64,000 nucleotides of DNA, from positions 62,001 to 126,000 of the forward strand of contig DF970668.1 of assembly GCA_001270045.2 (NCBI GenBank). The letters run 5' to 3'. The position numbers and the translations under genes are program-made. Below are positions 27,596 to 38,015 of this stretch, in pieces. Source of the stretch: Bacteroidales bacterium 6E (GTDB lineage Bacteria; Bacteroidota; Bacteroidia; Bacteroidales; Prolixibacteraceae). The notes under the pieces are model-generated. The model was not told where the DNA came from, made no database searches, and saw only the letters and a program-made list of their open reading frames with translations. The number at the start of each line of letters is the position of its first letter. Within the stretch, counting starts at the first letter, position 1.

Positions 27596-28849
27596 TTAAT
27601 TAAACACCAATTCTTTCGGGTAACTGATAAAAAATTTCCGTACCATCTTGGTCAAAACTGAAAGGTTTATATCCGATGCCTGCCTGATATCCCTCAGGTT
27701 ATCTTGCTTGTCGAGAATCATGATGTTTCCGGTCAGGGCACTATAAGCACTGTTGCTTACTTCCCTGTACACCATCAGAAAGTCAGCATCCTTTAGGGTA
27801 ATGCCATATTTTTGTGCCACTTCCCTTTTCATGGATTTCAGGTCACGTTGAGACATGGGGGCCTCCAGTATCCTGGCAGTGAATAGTTTCCTGTCAATCA
27901 ATCCTTTTGCAAGAAAAGAGAGAATAAAATCAGGATGAAGCTGCCAAACTTTGACCGCACTGAGAATATCGGTGTCATCGAGCATCATGAAATGTTCAAG
28001 CACGCCTAAACCGTTTATTTCCCTGTTTTCAATAAAATCATTAAGTGTAAGGCTGTTTTCAAGAAATACCTTAAAGGATGGAGTCGCGTGCAGGTTTACT
28101 CCGCCCCTGACAAGCACCCTTGCACGGCGAAGCAGGTTGATCAGCTGGGCATCGGCTGCCAGTACCGTTTTGTGCAGATATACCTGCCAGTACATCAACC
28201 TTCTTGCAATCAGGAATTTTTCGATGGAGTAAACACCCTTGGATTCGACCACCAGCTGATCATCATGGATTTCCAGCATCTTGATGATACGATCGATCCC
28301 AACGACTCCCTCTGCCACTCCGGTAAAGAAGCTGTCACGCCCAAGATAATCGAGCCTGTCCATATCGAGTTGTCCCGAAACCATTTGGTGCAGAAATTTC
28401 TTTGGATAACGGTTCTCGAATATTTCGAGAGCCATGGAAAGTTTACCGTCAAATTGTTGGTTCAGCGATCGGATCAGGATGGCAGACAGGTCTTCATGGT
28501 TGATATCCACCAGGGAATTCTCGAGAACATGGGAGAAAGGTCCGTGTCCAATATCATGCAATAAAATCGCGATTACCACCGCTTCGGCTTCCTCATCGGT
28601 AATCACGTGTCCCTTTACCCGAAGGGCGGCAATTGCCTGACGCATAAGGTGGACAGCTCCCAGGGTATGCTCAAAACGGGTATGGTTGGCTCCGGGGTAA
28701 ACCAGGAATGAAAGGCCAAGCTGTTTGATGCGGCGTAATCGTTGTATCCACGGGTGTTCCAGCAAATCGAAAACCAGGTCAGACTGTATATTGATAAACC
28801 CCAGTACAGGATCGTTGATGATTTTCTTCTTGTTCTTCTGAATGGACAC
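27596..28849 (-). CDS. HD-domain phosphohydrolase, dGTPase-like
   Basis: A 417-residue cytoplasmic HD-domain protein resembling deoxynucleoside triphosphate triphosphohydrolases (SAMHD1/YwfO type). Metal ligands are visible: RFEHTLGAVHLM (His), AILLHDIGHGPFSHVLE (HD) and SGQLDMDRLDYLGRDS (Asp). It opens the lipid A operon, being 35 bases upstream of lpxD; this order recurs in Bacteroidota but has no obvious metabolic reason. Substrate is not known from sequence. Confidence 0.9.
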   Translation of the reverse strand: MSIQKNKKKIINDPVLGFINIQSDLVFDLLEHPWIQRLRRIKQLGLSFLVYPGANHTRFEHTLGAVHLMRQAIAALRVKGHVITDEEAEAVVIAILLHDIGHGPFSHVLENSLVDINHEDLSAILIRSLNQQFDGKLSMALEIFENRYPKKFLHQMVSGQLDMDRLDYLGRDSFFTGVAEGVVGIDRIIKMLEIHDDQLVVESKGVYSIEKFLIARRLMYWQVYLHKTVLAADAQLINLLRRARVLVRGGVNLHATPSFKVFLENSLTLNDFIENREINGLGVLEHFMMLDDTDILSAVKVWQLHPDFILSFLAKGLIDRKLFTARILEAPMSQRDLKSMKREVAQKYGITLKDADFLMVYREVSNSAYSALTGNIMILDKQDNLRDIRQASDINLSVLTKMVRKFFISYPKELVFN

Positions 28850-28935
28850 GCTGTTAGCTATTTAAAGTGCAAATGTAAGAAACTTTAAATCTATTTTATG
28901 AATCCTAAAAATCAATGAATTATCATTTTTCCCAA

Positions 28936-28967
28936 TTTGAATATTAATGGATTTATTATTACTTTTG
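28936..28967 (+). promoter_or_regulatory. Promoter of rimP-nusA-infB
   Basis: TTTG at 28936-28939, a 20-base spacer and TACTTTTG at 28960-28967 match the Bacteroidota primary sigma consensus exactly in both boxes. Transcription would start about 55 bases before rimP. Confidence 0.8.
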
Positions 28968-29029
28968 TCGCGCATTTTGAGGAAACCTGAAAGTGGGGGA
29001 CAAATTGTCCCCTATTTTGTTAGAATGAA

Positions 29030-29494
29030 ATGACAGATAAAGAAAAGATAGCAGGATTGATCCGTGAGAAGCTCGATGATGGCATGTTTCTGGTTGATGT
29101 CAGCGTGAACTCGGCAAACGTGATTCATGTTGAGGTTGACAGTTTTACGGGACTGACCATTGATCAGTGCGTAGCTCTCAGCAGGCATATTGAAGGCAAT
29201 CTCGACAGGGAAACCGAAGACTTTGAGTTACAGGTCTCTTCTCCCGGTGCCGACCAACCGTTCAAGGTAAAGGAACAATACCGGAAGAACCAGGGACGCG
29301 AGGTGGAAGTGACTTTAACGTCAGGAGTCGTATTAAAGGGAATGCTTGTCGACTCAGGCGAGGAAGAAATGATTTTGGAAACCTCTGCCAAGGTGAAAGT
29401 CGAAGGAAAAAACAAGAAGGAGCTGGTAACCGAAAGAAAAGCCATTCCGTATAGTGAAATCAAAAAAACACGAGTTATAATATCTTTTAAATAA
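29030..29494 (+). CDS. rimP: Ribosome maturation factor RimP
   Basis: A 154-residue RimP, needed for maturation of the 30S subunit. The N-terminal domain has HVEVDSFTGLTIDQCVALSR-like family sequence and the conserved LQVSSPGADQPFK motif; the C-terminal SH3-like domain ends IPYSEIKKTRVIISF. First gene of rimP-nusA-infB, a conserved order. Confidence 0.96.
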   Translation: MTDKEKIAGLIREKLDDGMFLVDVSVNSANVIHVEVDSFTGLTIDQCVALSRHIEGNLDRETEDFELQVSSPGADQPFKVKEQYRKNQGREVEVTLTSGVVLKGMLVDSGEEEMILETSAKVKVEGKNKKELVTERKAIPYSEIKKTRVIISFK

Positions 29495-29504
29495 ATCGGG
29501 AAAC

Positions 29505-30740
29505 ATGGATAACATGAATCTGATAGAAACCTTTTCAGAATTTAAGGAATTAAAAAATATCGACAGGGCCACCATGATGAGTGTCCTCGAAGATGTTTTC
29601 CGGAATGTTCTGATACGCCAGTTCGGTTCGGATGAAAACTTTGACATCATTATCAACGTTGACAAAGGGGACCTTGAAATATGGCGCAACCGGGTGGTTG
29701 TTGAAGATGACCAGTTTGAGGATCCAACCAGGGAAATCAGGCTGAGCGACGCAAAAAAAATTGATACCGACTACGAAGTGGGTGAAGATGTGACCGATGA
29801 AGTGAAACTCGCCGATTTTGGCAGGCGTTCCATCCTCAACCTTCGCCAGAACCTGGCGGGCAAGATTATGGAACTTGAAAAAGACCATATTTACGGTAAG
29901 TATAAAAAACGCATCGGTGACATTATCACCGGTGAAGTATATCAGGTTTGGAAAAAGGAAATCCTTGTTCTCGATGATGAAGGCAACGAGCTCCTCCTTC
30001 CCAAGAATGAGCAGATCCCGTCGGATTTCTTCCGAAAAGGGGATTCGGTCCGCGCCGTGGTCGTGAAAGTTGAATTGCGAAACAATACTCCCCTGATCAT
30101 CCTATCGCGCACATCTCCCGTTTTTCTTGAGAGGCTTTTCGAACTCGAAATCCCTGAAATCTTCGATGGCCTGATCACCATCAAGAAAATCGTCAGGATG
30201 CCCGGGGAAAGGGCAAAAGTGGCTGTTGAGTCTTACGACGAACGTATCGACCCCGTCGGTGCCTGCGTTGGGATGAAAGGCTCAAGGATCCACGGGATCG
30301 TCAGGGAACTCAGAAACGAAAACATTGACGTAATAAACTTCTCATCCAATGTACAGCTATATATCCGCAGGGCCTTGAGTCCTGCCAAGATCAGCTCCAT
30401 CAGGATCAATGAGTCGAACAAGAAGGCAGATGTTTACCTCAAACCGAACGAGGTTTCACTGGCCATCGGCAAGGGCGGTTTGAATATTAAACTTGCAAGT
30501 CAGCTGACCGGCTATGAGATTGATGTTTACCGTGAAATTGAGGAAGACGATGAAGATGTCAACCTGGATGAATTCGCCGATGAAATTGAAAGCTGGATTA
30601 TTGACGAATTTAAGAATATCGGTTGTGATACAGCCAAGAGCGTTCTGAACATGTCACGCGAAGACCTGATCAAAAGGACTGACCTCGAAGAAGAAACCAT
30701 CGATGATGTCCTCAGGATCCTTCGTTCTGAATTTGAATAA
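29505..30740 (+). CDS. nusA: Transcription elongation/termination factor NusA
   Basis: A 411-residue NusA binding RNA polymerase and nascent RNA. N-terminal domain (LIETFSEFKELKNIDRATM), S1 domain (GDIITGEVYQVWKKEILVLD), and two KH domains (ERIDPVGACVGMKGSRIHGI; EVSLAIGKGGLNIKLAS) are in order. The C-terminus has one short helix-hairpin-like repeat (CDTAKSVLNMSREDLIKRTDL), not the two acidic repeats of proteobacterial NusA. ATG at 29505 is used; ATG at 29514 is an alternative. Starts ten bases after rimP. Confidence 0.97.
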   Translation: MDNMNLIETFSEFKELKNIDRATMMSVLEDVFRNVLIRQFGSDENFDIIINVDKGDLEIWRNRVVVEDDQFEDPTREIRLSDAKKIDTDYEVGEDVTDEVKLADFGRRSILNLRQNLAGKIMELEKDHIYGKYKKRIGDIITGEVYQVWKKEILVLDDEGNELLLPKNEQIPSDFFRKGDSVRAVVVKVELRNNTPLIILSRTSPVFLERLFELEIPEIFDGLITIKKIVRMPGERAKVAVESYDERIDPVGACVGMKGSRIHGIVRELRNENIDVINFSSNVQLYIRRALSPAKISSIRINESNKKADVYLKPNEVSLAIGKGGLNIKLASQLTGYEIDVYREIEEDDEDVNLDEFADEIESWIIDEFKNIGCDTAKSVLNMSREDLIKRTDLEEETIDDVLRILRSEFE

Positions 30741-30821
30741 CGGGAATCGATAATACCGGTTATCCGATTACCCAGGGGCTGCTGACAGAAGCAGTGCACA
30801 TTAAATAATTAAAAAGTTTCT

Positions 30822-33800
30822 ATGGTTGCAGGCAACGCACAAAGATTAAGCAAACTGGCAAGAGAATTGAATGTGGGAATCCAGACAATGGTTGACTTCC
30901 TGCATAAAAAGGGCATTGAGGTCGATCCCAATCCCAACACAAAAATTGCGGAGGATATCTGTCATCTACTTGAAAAGGAATTCAAGAGTGATGTTTCCCT
31001 GAAACGTGAATCTGAACAGATTACCTTGCGTCAGCAACGTACCCGTAAAGAGGTTATCACACTTGATGACATCTCACGTAAAGAAGAGGAAGATGAGGAT
31101 TTTGATGACGACTTCCTTGGCGTTGACGAGTTGAAGAAAACTGCCTCTGCCGCAACATCCCATAAGGCTCCAGAAAAGCCAAAAGCTGAGGAACCTGCCA
31201 AAGAGGAACCCAGGGAATCGCTGATCAAACCCTTTAAGATCGTTGACAAAATCGACATCAACGACTTACCGGGCCAGAAGAAAAAGCCAGTTGAAAAACC
31301 AGCTGCTGAAAAGCCCCAACCCAAGCCTGCTCCAGCCGAACCACCTGTTGGGGAGGTTGAGCCAAAACCGGTTGAAAAGAAAGAAGAAAGTACAAAAACC
31401 GTTGTTCCCGCCGAAAAACCTTCTTCGGAACCAATGGTCGCAAAAGAAAAAACGGAACAGATACAAGAACCTATAAAGGAACAAACAGCACCAGTGGTTA
31501 CAGAAGTAGTTCAGGAGCACATCAAGACCGATGTCCCCAAAGTTGATGAACCCAAAGTCATCGGGAAAATTGACCTCGGTCAGCTCAACACCAAAACCCG
31601 CCCGGCGAAGAAGACCAGGGAGGAAAAAGACAACGAAAGAAAACTCAGGAAATTTAAGGATAGGGAAACCCGTACTCCTGACCGGTCCGAAAAGGAAGAA
31701 TCCGGGAATGAGACCACAATGGCCCAACCGGAAACCCAAACCAGGGGAACCGGGTCGGAGGTTATTCGCGCCAAGGCAGAGAGACTGGCTGGACCTACCA
31801 TTGTCGGCAGGATCGACCTACCTGTCGATAAAGAGAAAAAAGGAACAAACGGTGATTCTGACCGTGATCGTGCCAACAAGAAAAAGAGAAGAAAACGAAT
31901 CCAGAAAGATACCGAAAAGGTTAATCTTGCCGCAAAACCTCAGGAAGACAGGAAAAAACCCGAGGATGCCAAAAAGCCAGGCAAGAAAAAGAAACTCCTG
32001 AAGAAGGAAGTCAATGAAGAGGATGTAACGAAACAAATCAAGGATACACTTGCCCGACTTACGAGCAAAGGAAAATCGAAAGGTTCAAAATACCGTAAGG
32101 AAAAAAGGGCCATCCAGAGCGAAAGGGCAGCCCATGAGGCAGAAATGAAGGATTCACAAAGAAACGTTCTCAAAATTACTGAGTTCGTTTCAGTGAATGA
32201 ACTGGCCAACATGATGAATGTGCCGGTGACCAAGATCATTGCCACTTGTATGAGCCTTGGGCTCTTTGTTTCGATCAACCAACGTCTGGATGCCGAGACC
32301 ATGTCGGTTGTGGCCGACGAGTTTGGCTATAAGGTTGAATTTGTAAGTGTTGAAATTCAGGAAGCCATTGAAGAGGAGCCCGATACAGAAGAGGATCTCC
32401 TCCCCCGTCCGCCCATTGTCACCGTCATGGGTCACGTTGACCACGGTAAGACTTCGTTGCTTGACCACATCCGGAGCACCAACGTGATTGCCGGTGAGGC
32501 AGGTGGTATTACCCAGCACATCGGGGCTTACAACGTTAAGCTTCCCGACGGACGCCGGATTACCTTCCTTGACACTCCTGGTCACGAGGCCTTTACAGCT
32601 ATGCGTGCCCGTGGTGCACAGGTTACCGACATTGCCATCATCATTGTGGCTGCCGACGATGACGTGATGCCCCAAACAATTGAGGCCATCAACCATGCGT
32701 CAGCCGCCGGTGTACCTATTGTATTTGCCATCAACAAAATTGATAAGCCAAGCGCCAATCCCGAAAAGATCAAGGAAGCCCTGGCGAATATGAATTACCT
32801 TGTCGAAGAATGGGGAGGTAAATACCAGTCACAGGACATCTCAGCAAAACAAGGACTCAATGTGAGCGAATTGCTCGAGAAGGTCCTTCTTGAGGCTGAA
32901 ATGCTCGAACTGAAAGCCAATCCTAACAAACGGGCAACCGGAACCATCATCGAATCATCACTTGACCGCGGTCGTGGATATGTCGCTACCGTTCTGGTTC
33001 AGTCTGGTACCCTGAAGGTTGGGGACATTGTACTGGCCGGACAAAACTATGGACACGTCAAGGCAATGTTCAACGAACGAAACTCAAAGATAGATTCAGC
33101 CGGACCTGCAGCTCCTGCCATCATCCTTGGACTCGACGGGGCACCACAGGCCGGTGATAAGTTCCATGTATTCGAAAACGAACGCGAAGCACGCCAAATC
33201 GCCAACAAACGTGAACAGCTTGCCAGGGAACAAGGTCTGCGTACCCAGAAACATATTACCCTGGATGAAATCGGCCGTCGTATCGCTATCGGAAACTTCC
33301 AGGAACTGAACCTGATTGTCAAGGGTGACGTGGACGGATCGGTTGAAGCATTGTCCGACTCACTCATCAAACTCTCCACCGAAGAGATACAGGTGAACGT
33401 GATTCATAAGGCGGTAGGCCAGATTTCAGAATCGGATATCATGCTTGCCTCCGCATCGGAAGCCATTGTGGTCGGATTCCAGGTACGCCCGTCTGTCAAT
33501 GCACGAAAACTTGCCGAAAAAGAACAAATCGATATCAGGCTCTACTCCATCATCTATGATGCCATCAACGAGATCAAGGCTGCAATGCAGGGCATGCTCT
33601 CGCCAGAGATCAAGGAGGAAATCGTCGGTACCGCAGAAGTACTCGAGACCTTCAAAATCACCAAGGTGGGAACCGTTGCCGGATGTATTGTCAGGGATGG
33701 AAAGATTGTCCGTAACATGAAGGTCAGGGTAATCCGCGACGGTATCGTCATCTATACCGGATCGCTTGGCTCCTTGAAACGATTCAAGGAAGATATCAGG

Positions 33801-33911
33801 GAAGTGAAAAACGGTTACGAATGTGGTCTGAACATTGAAAACTTCAATGACATCAAGGTAGGCGACAACATCGAATCGTTCCAGGAAGTGGAAGTGGCCA
33901 AACAACTTTAA
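30822..33911 (+). CDS. infB: Translation initiation factor IF-2
   Basis: A 1029-residue IF-2, the GTPase that brings initiator tRNA to the ribosome. The short IF2N-type domain ([20 protein letters not shown]) is followed by a very long low-complexity Lys/Glu/Pro/Ala-rich linker (roughly 90-420), a second IF2N domain, then the GTPase core at about 530 ([31 protein letters not shown]) and C-terminal domains binding fMet-tRNA. The linker contains the recurring phrase GKIDL / GRIDL ([21 protein letters not shown]), which looks like short repeats. Ends before a strong terminator. Confidence 0.97.
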   Translation: MVAGNAQRLSKLARELNVGIQTMVDFLHKKGIEVDPNPNTKIAEDICHLLEKEFKSDVSLKRESEQITLRQQRTRKEVITLDDISRKEEEDEDFDDDFLGVDELKKTASAATSHKAPEKPKAEEPAKEEPRESLIKPFKIVDKIDINDLPGQKKKPVEKPAAEKPQPKPAPAEPPVGEVEPKPVEKKEESTKTVVPAEKPSSEPMVAKEKTEQIQEPIKEQTAPVVTEVVQEHIKTDVPKVDEPKVIGKIDLGQLNTKTRPAKKTREEKDNERKLRKFKDRETRTPDRSEKEESGNETTMAQPETQTRGTGSEVIRAKAERLAGPTIVGRIDLPVDKEKKGTNGDSDRDRANKKKRRKRIQKDTEKVNLAAKPQEDRKKPEDAKKPGKKKKLLKKEVNEEDVTKQIKDTLARLTSKGKSKGSKYRKEKRAIQSERAAHEAEMKDSQRNVLKITEFVSVNELANMMNVPVTKIIATCMSLGLFVSINQRLDAETMSVVADEFGYKVEFVSVEIQEAIEEEPDTEEDLLPRPPIVTVMGHVDHGKTSLLDHIRSTNVIAGEAGGITQHIGAYNVKLPDGRRITFLDTPGHEAFTAMRARGAQVTDIAIIIVAADDDVMPQTIEAINHASAAGVPIVFAINKIDKPSANPEKIKEALANMNYLVEEWGGKYQSQDISAKQGLNVSELLEKVLLEAEMLELKANPNKRATGTIIESSLDRGRGYVATVLVQSGTLKVGDIVLAGQNYGHVKAMFNERNSKIDSAGPAAPAIILGLDGAPQAGDKFHVFENEREARQIANKREQLAREQGLRTQKHITLDEIGRRIAIGNFQELNLIVKGDVDGSVEALSDSLIKLSTEEIQVNVIHKAVGQISESDIMLASASEAIVVGFQVRPSVNARKLAEKEQIDIRLYSIIYDAINEIKAAMQGMLSPEIKEEIVGTAEVLETFKITKVGTVAGCIVRDGKIVRNMKVRVIRDGIVIYTGSLGSLKRFKEDIREVKNGYECGLNIENFNDIKVGDNIESFQEVEVAKQL

Positions 33912-34045
33912 TTAAACACGGGAATTTTGGGTCAGATTAATCCGGATTAATTACAATCCTGATTTCAGAAATTCCGGAAACTCAAAGGGAACAGGCCACA
34001 ACCTAATTGGGCACCCTTCAAGAGAAAAAAATGGTTCAATCATAG

Positions 34046-34072
34046 AAGACCGTCCAATAAAAGGGCGGTCTT
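34046..34072 (+). terminator. Terminator of rimP-nusA-infB
   Basis: Inverted repeat AAGACCGTCC at 34046-34055 and GGGCGGTCTT at 34063-34072 (one G-T pair), with a 7-base loop and a run of T after it (TTTTTC). Confidence 0.85.
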
Positions 34073-34150
34073 TTTCATTATGGTACCGACCAACATTAAA
34101 CCCATAAACTGCGGTTTGCAAATTGTTTACGGAAACATTAAAAGCCCCAT

Positions 34151-34186
34151 TTTTGAAAGGTATCCCAATCCCATTTTATATATTTG
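34151..34186 (+). promoter_or_regulatory. Promoter of tatA
   Basis: TTTTG at 34151-34155, a 23-base spacer and TATATTTG at 34179-34186. The start of transcription would be just before the ATG at 34204, which excludes the longer open frame from 34123. Confidence 0.6.
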
Positions 34187-34203
34187 CAGAAAATTTAAGG
34201 AAA

Positions 34204-34473
34204 ATGCCGAATACAATTCTTTTTGTTAGTGGAGGGGAACTGGTCCTGGTTATGTTACTGGCACTTCTTTTCTTTGGCTCCAAAGCCATTCCCGATATTG
34301 CCAAAACCCTTGGAAAAGGTTTACGTGAATTCAAGAAAGCGACCAATGAGATCCAGAGGGAAATCAATGAAAGCACTTCGGACGTACGAAAAGACCTGAG
34401 TGAAATATCATCCAACATCAACAAGGAAACCACCGAAATCAACAAACAGATCGAGAAGGACCTGAACAATTGA
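34204..34473 (+). CDS. tatA: TatA/E-like Sec-independent translocase subunit
   Basis: An 89-residue TatA-family protein. The transmembrane helix (GGELVLVMLLALLFFGSKAI) leads to an FG hinge, then an amphipathic helix (PDIAKTLGKGLREFKKATNE) and a polar tail rich in Glu, Lys and Asn. It assembles the pore for folded Tat substrates, such as the exported Gfo/Idh/MocA protein at 3281. The start is taken at 34204 because the promoter -7 box ends at 34186; tatC is not in this window. Confidence 0.9.
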   Translation: MPNTILFVSGGELVLVMLLALLFFGSKAIPDIAKTLGKGLREFKKATNEIQREINESTSDVRKDLSEISSNINKETTEINKQIEKDLNN

Positions 34474-34530
34474 TCCTCTTCATGTCCGGACCTGAAAACT
34501 CCGGAATCATCCCGTGGAAACCCGTCAACT

Positions 34531-35184
34531 ATGGTAAAGGCTGAAAATATCCGAAAATCTTTTGGCCAGGTCAGGGTTTTAAATGGTATCGACCTGGAAG
34601 TTCCGCAAGGGAATATCGTATCCATTGTTGGCGCCAGCGGAGCAGGGAAAACAACACTTCTTCAAATACTCGGTACCCTGAGCAAACCCGATTCGGGTGA
34701 AATCTATATCCATGGCCAGAAAATTTCTGCATTTTCCGAAAATCAGCTGGCAAACTTCCGCAATCGTGAACTTGGGTTTGTTTTTCAGTTTCACCATCTG
34801 CTACCTGAATTCACCGCACTTGAGAATGTCTGCATCCCTGCATTTATTGCAGGAACCTCACGCAGCGATTCCGAAAAGAAGGCAAGGCACCTGTTGAATT
34901 ATCTGGGATTATCAGATCGAATGACCCACAAACCATCACAAATGTCGGGCGGAGAAAAGCAGCGCGTGGCTGTTGCCAGGGCACTCATTAACCAACCAAA
35001 GGTTATTATGGCTGACGAGCCTTCAGGAAATCTCGACTCACAGAACCGTGGCGAATTACATGATCTCTTTTTTCAACTCCGAAATGATTTCGGAAATACC
35101 TTTATCATTGTGACTCATGATGACTCATTCGCCGACCGGTCTGACCGGATCATACATATTAAAGACGGAGTGATCGTTGAATGA
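34531..35184 (+). CDS. lolD: LolD-like ABC transporter ATP-binding protein
   Basis: A 217-residue ABC ATPase of the LolD/MacB group, which powers lipoprotein release or other mechanotransmission transporters. Walker [10 protein letters not shown], signature [11 protein letters not shown], Walker [13 protein letters not shown] and the H-loop VTHDD are all present, with the short N-terminus typical of LolD. No permease is next to it. The stop overlaps the start of the following gene by four bases, so the two are coupled. Confidence 0.88.
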   Translation: MVKAENIRKSFGQVRVLNGIDLEVPQGNIVSIVGASGAGKTTLLQILGTLSKPDSGEIYIHGQKISAFSENQLANFRNRELGFVFQFHHLLPEFTALENVCIPAFIAGTSRSDSEKKARHLLNYLGLSDRMTHKPSQMSGGEKQRVAVARALINQPKVIMADEPSGNLDSQNRGELHDLFFQLRNDFGNTFIIVTHDDSFADRSDRIIHIKDGVIVE

Positions 35185-35948
35185 ACAACCAGGAGTTAAA
35201 AGAGTTTCTCGAGGAAAAGACCGATTTATACAACCGACCCCATTTCATTGAAACAGATCCGATACAGGTTCCGAAAGCCTTTTCAGGTAAGGAAAACATT
35301 GAGATCGCAGGATTCCTGACCGCCACCATAGCCTGGGGGAATCGTACATCCATCATCAGGAATGCACATCGCCTTCTTCATCTTCTGGATCATCACCCTT
35401 ATGAATTTATTACGACAGCCAGTGAGAGGGAATTATTTGTGGCTTCTGAGTTTGTCCACCGAACCTTCAACCAGCCTGATACACTCTACTTCCTGCAATC
35501 GCTGCGTAATCTTTATTTGAAAAAAGGCGGACTGGAAAAAGCATTTCTCAAGGGATTTAAGGAGGACATGACTGTATATTCATCGCTCAGGGAATTCAGA
35601 AACCTCTTTTTTGAACTGCCGGGCCAGGCTAGAACCAGGAAGCACATTTCGGATGTAACTTCGGGATCTGCCGCCAAGAGGCTGAACATGTACCTGCGTT
35701 GGATGTGCAGAAACGACAACCGGGGTGTTGACATCGGAATCTGGAAAGGCATCCCCACTTCCAGCTTAATGCTTCCCCTGGATGTCCACACAGGCAATGT
35801 AGCCCGCAAACTCGGCATCCTGACCAGGAAACAGAATGACTGGAAAGCGGTTGAGGAAGTTATGTCTGTACTGCGTAATTTTGATGCTGCCGATCCGGTA
35901 AAGTATGACTTCGCTTTATTCGGGCTCGGTGCCTTTGAAAAGTTCTGA
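35181..35948 (+). CDS. TIGR02757-family protein of unknown function
   Basis: A 255-residue cytoplasmic protein resembling the TIGR02757 family, common in Bacteroidota and other phyla. Recognisable stretches are [46 protein letters not shown] and [15 protein letters not shown], which recall DNA glycosylase-like helix-hairpin-helix folds. No catalytic residue is established. It overlaps lolD by four bases and is one base from trmN, so the three form an operon. Function is unknown. Confidence 0.85.
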   Translation: MNNQELKEFLEEKTDLYNRPHFIETDPIQVPKAFSGKENIEIAGFLTATIAWGNRTSIIRNAHRLLHLLDHHPYEFITTASERELFVASEFVHRTFNQPDTLYFLQSLRNLYLKKGGLEKAFLKGFKEDMTVYSSLREFRNLFFELPGQARTRKHISDVTSGSAAKRLNMYLRWMCRNDNRGVDIGIWKGIPTSSLMLPLDVHTGNVARKLGILTRKQNDWKAVEEVMSVLRNFDAADPVKYDFALFGLGAFEKF

Positions 35949-35949
35949 T

Positions 35950-36660
35950 ATGGGCCGAAATAACTATTTCCAGTTTAAACAGTTCACGATTGTGCAGGAA
36001 CATTCAGCCATGAAGGTTGGGGTCGACAGTGTCTTGCTGGGAGCCTGGGCAGAAATTGGGAACGCAAGTACCATTCTCGATGTTGGGTGTGGAACCGGAC
36101 TCCTTTCACTCATGATGGCTCAACGGTCCTCTGCCACCATCACAGGCATCGATATCGATGAAGACGCATGCCGGGAGGCAAAAATGAATTCTGGGCTTTC
36201 TCCCTGGCCTGAAAGGATTAACATACAACATATTCCATTTCAGCAATTCGTTAAACAAAACAATACGGCATTCGACCTCGTCATTTCCAATCCACCCTAT
36301 TTTGAGAACAGTTCAAAGCCGGGAGACCTGAAACGAAAAAGCGCCCGCCACAATGACGAACTGCCATTCCATGAATTTCTGGAAGGATGCGCACAAATCC
36401 TTCATCCTCAAGGAAGAATAGCGGTCATCCTTCCTGCCGGAAAGGCACATGAATTTGCCAGTCTAGCAGCCAATTATGGATATTCAAGGAACCGAATGTT
36501 AATGGTCAGGCACTTCCCTGACAAACCCTGCCGCAGGATCCTGATGGAGTTCTCACAAAAAAAAATCACCGATATCGAAGAGACACTGGTGATTGAAGCT
36601 GAAGGTCAATTTACTGAGGCTTATAGAAATCTGACCAGTGAATTCTACCTGGCCTTCTGA
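35950..36660 (+). CDS. tRNA1(Val) adenine(37)-N6-methyltransferase-like
   Basis: A 236-residue SAM-dependent methyltransferase of the YfiC/TrmN6 family. The SAM-binding loop is LDVGCGTGLLSL, the adenine-N6 motif is SNPPYF, and the N-terminal FKQFTIVQEHSAMKVGVDSV is typical. It should methylate A37 of tRNA-Val. The frame is open upstream into the preceding gene, but the ATG at 35950 gives the family start. Same operon as lolD and TIGR02757. Confidence 0.92.
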   Translation: MGRNNYFQFKQFTIVQEHSAMKVGVDSVLLGAWAEIGNASTILDVGCGTGLLSLMMAQRSSATITGIDIDEDACREAKMNSGLSPWPERINIQHIPFQQFVKQNNTAFDLVISNPPYFENSSKPGDLKRKSARHNDELPFHEFLEGCAQILHPQGRIAVILPAGKAHEFASLAANYGYSRNRMLMVRHFPDKPCRRILMEFSQKKITDIEETLVIEAEGQFTEAYRNLTSEFYLAF

Positions 36661-36669
36661 GCCATCAGG

Positions 36670-37173
36670 TTAGACAAATAACATCATGGGGATAAAAGCA
36701 CGGTCCATTTTCCGGGCAAACCTTTCAACAGCTACCATATCGGTATGATCCATGCTTTGGTCAAGATGCGCCATTTTCTTAACGGCAAATCGTTCCAGAA
36801 AATTCATCTTTTCGAGATTCACTGAACCTCCTGCAGTGAGAATGCTTTTGGCATGTGCAAGCAAATCGGCAGGGAAGGCATCCTGCAACTGTTTGCGGGC
36901 AACATCCCCTTCATACATGCAGCAAATGAACAAACCCAACTCTTTACCAAGAAGGAGTTCACGATTTTCTGCGCAGAACTCCTTTACCTTGTGTTGAATC
37001 TGTCCGGCATGAATGGAACCTCCAACAATGATTCTGTCGTATTCCTTCACGGCAGGAAGCTTTTTCTGTTTCAGGTCGGCATAATCAACCTTCCCTCCTA
37101 TTCGGGTACCAATCTCTCTGGCAATTCTTTCGGTACAACCGTGTGTTGTTCTGTAAACGATTAATGTCTTCAT
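36670..37173 (-). CDS. Flavodoxin-domain protein, HemG-like
   Basis: A 167-residue flavodoxin-fold protein. The FMN phosphate-binding start (LIVYRTTHGCTERIARE) and IVGGSIHAGQIQHKVKEF match menaquinone-dependent protoporphyrinogen IX oxidase (HemG) and related flavodoxins, with KLGLFICCMYEG-type central strand. HemG activity cannot be proved, and other Bacteroidota flavodoxins of this type have unclear partners. It is convergent with trmN (9 bases apart) and divergent from the flavoprotein gene at 37309. Confidence 0.8.
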   Translation of the reverse strand: MKTLIVYRTTHGCTERIAREIGTRIGGKVDYADLKQKKLPAVKEYDRIIVGGSIHAGQIQHKVKEFCAENRELLLGKELGLFICCMYEGDVARKQLQDAFPADLLAHAKSILTAGGSVNLEKMNFLERFAVKKMAHLDQSMDHTDMVAVERFARKMDRAFIPMMLFV

Positions 37174-37294
37174 GGCAGGCAGTTTTGAATAAAATTAAAA
37201 CATCTCCCGAACATTTCAGCGCACTTATCGGTTAACACAGGATTAACACCGGTTAATCAAGCATTTTTAATACTTTTTTGTCTTTTATTATTGT

Positions 37295-37302
37295 TATTTT
37301 TG
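37295..37302 (+). promoter_or_regulatory. -7 box for the ferredoxin-reductase-like gene
   Basis: TATTTTTG, followed by CGG and the ATG at 37309, fits TAnnTTTG. A TTTG-like element upstream (ending 37280) gives only a 14-base spacer, so the -33 part is uncertain. The message would be nearly leaderless. Confidence 0.5.
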
Positions 37303-37308
37303 CGGTTT

Positions 37309-38004
37309 ATGAATAATGTAGATATGTCAGAAACAGTTCATCAGGAATTCAAGATTGATACAAGCCTATATAAGATTCGTGAGATCAGGCAGCTGACCGA
37401 ATCAACATTTGTGGTTTCTCTCCCACGTTGCAGGTTTAATTTCAGGCCGGGTCAGCACATTTCGGTCTCCATTAAGGGTGATTACCAAAGCAGGGAATAT
37501 TCAATTTACAGTGGTGCCCAGGACGAGGCACTCGAAATCCTTGTAAAGGAAGTTGACGGGGGATATTTTACTCCAAAACTGAAAAACCTGAAACCAGGAG
37601 ACTACCTTGAAATCCATGGTCCCTTTGGAAAATTTGGCATGGATCCCAGGAAAAAGGAAAGCCACCGGCATGTTTTCATTGCCAGCGGAACCGGAATTGC
37701 CCCTTTTCACAGCATGGTAAGGTCAATTCCCGGATTGGATTACCAGTTAATACATGGTGTACGTTACCCCTCTGAAGCATATGAAAGTGATCATTACGAA
37801 AAGGGACGTTATGTACTGTGTACAACCCGGGAGCCGAAGGATAATTTTCACGGAAGGGTTACTGATTATCTCAAAACCCGGGAGTTTGAACCGAACACAG
37901 CATTCTATCTCTGTGGTAACAGCGACATGATTTTTGATGCCATGGAAATCCTGAAAGAAAAAGGCTTCCAGCGGGAAGACATCACTGTAGAAGTCTACTT
38001 CTGA
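37309..38004 (+). CDS. Ferredoxin-NAD(P) reductase-like flavoprotein
   Basis: A 231-residue FAD-dependent oxidoreductase of the ferredoxin-NADP reductase type. The FAD site (RPGQHISVSI and REYSIYSG) and the nucleotide site (FIASGTGIAPFHSM) are present, ending with GNSDMIFDAMEIL and EVYF. It likely moves electrons between NAD(P)H and a ferredoxin or flavodoxin, perhaps the divergently encoded flavodoxin. Start at 37309, as the frame opens at a TTG at 37291 that overlaps the promoter. It is convergent with upp, with 11 bases between. Confidence 0.88.
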   Translation: MNNVDMSETVHQEFKIDTSLYKIREIRQLTESTFVVSLPRCRFNFRPGQHISVSIKGDYQSREYSIYSGAQDEALEILVKEVDGGYFTPKLKNLKPGDYLEIHGPFGKFGMDPRKKESHRHVFIASGTGIAPFHSMVRSIPGLDYQLIHGVRYPSEAYESDHYEKGRYVLCTTREPKDNFHGRVTDYLKTREFEPNTAFYLCGNSDMIFDAMEILKEKGFQREDITVEVYF

Positions 38005-38015
38005 TCCTTCTGCAG

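Noticed and set aside
34123-34203. Longer TatA start at 34123
   Set aside because: The -7 promoter box TATATTTG lies inside this part, and the TatA family begins right at the hydrophobic helix as from 34204.
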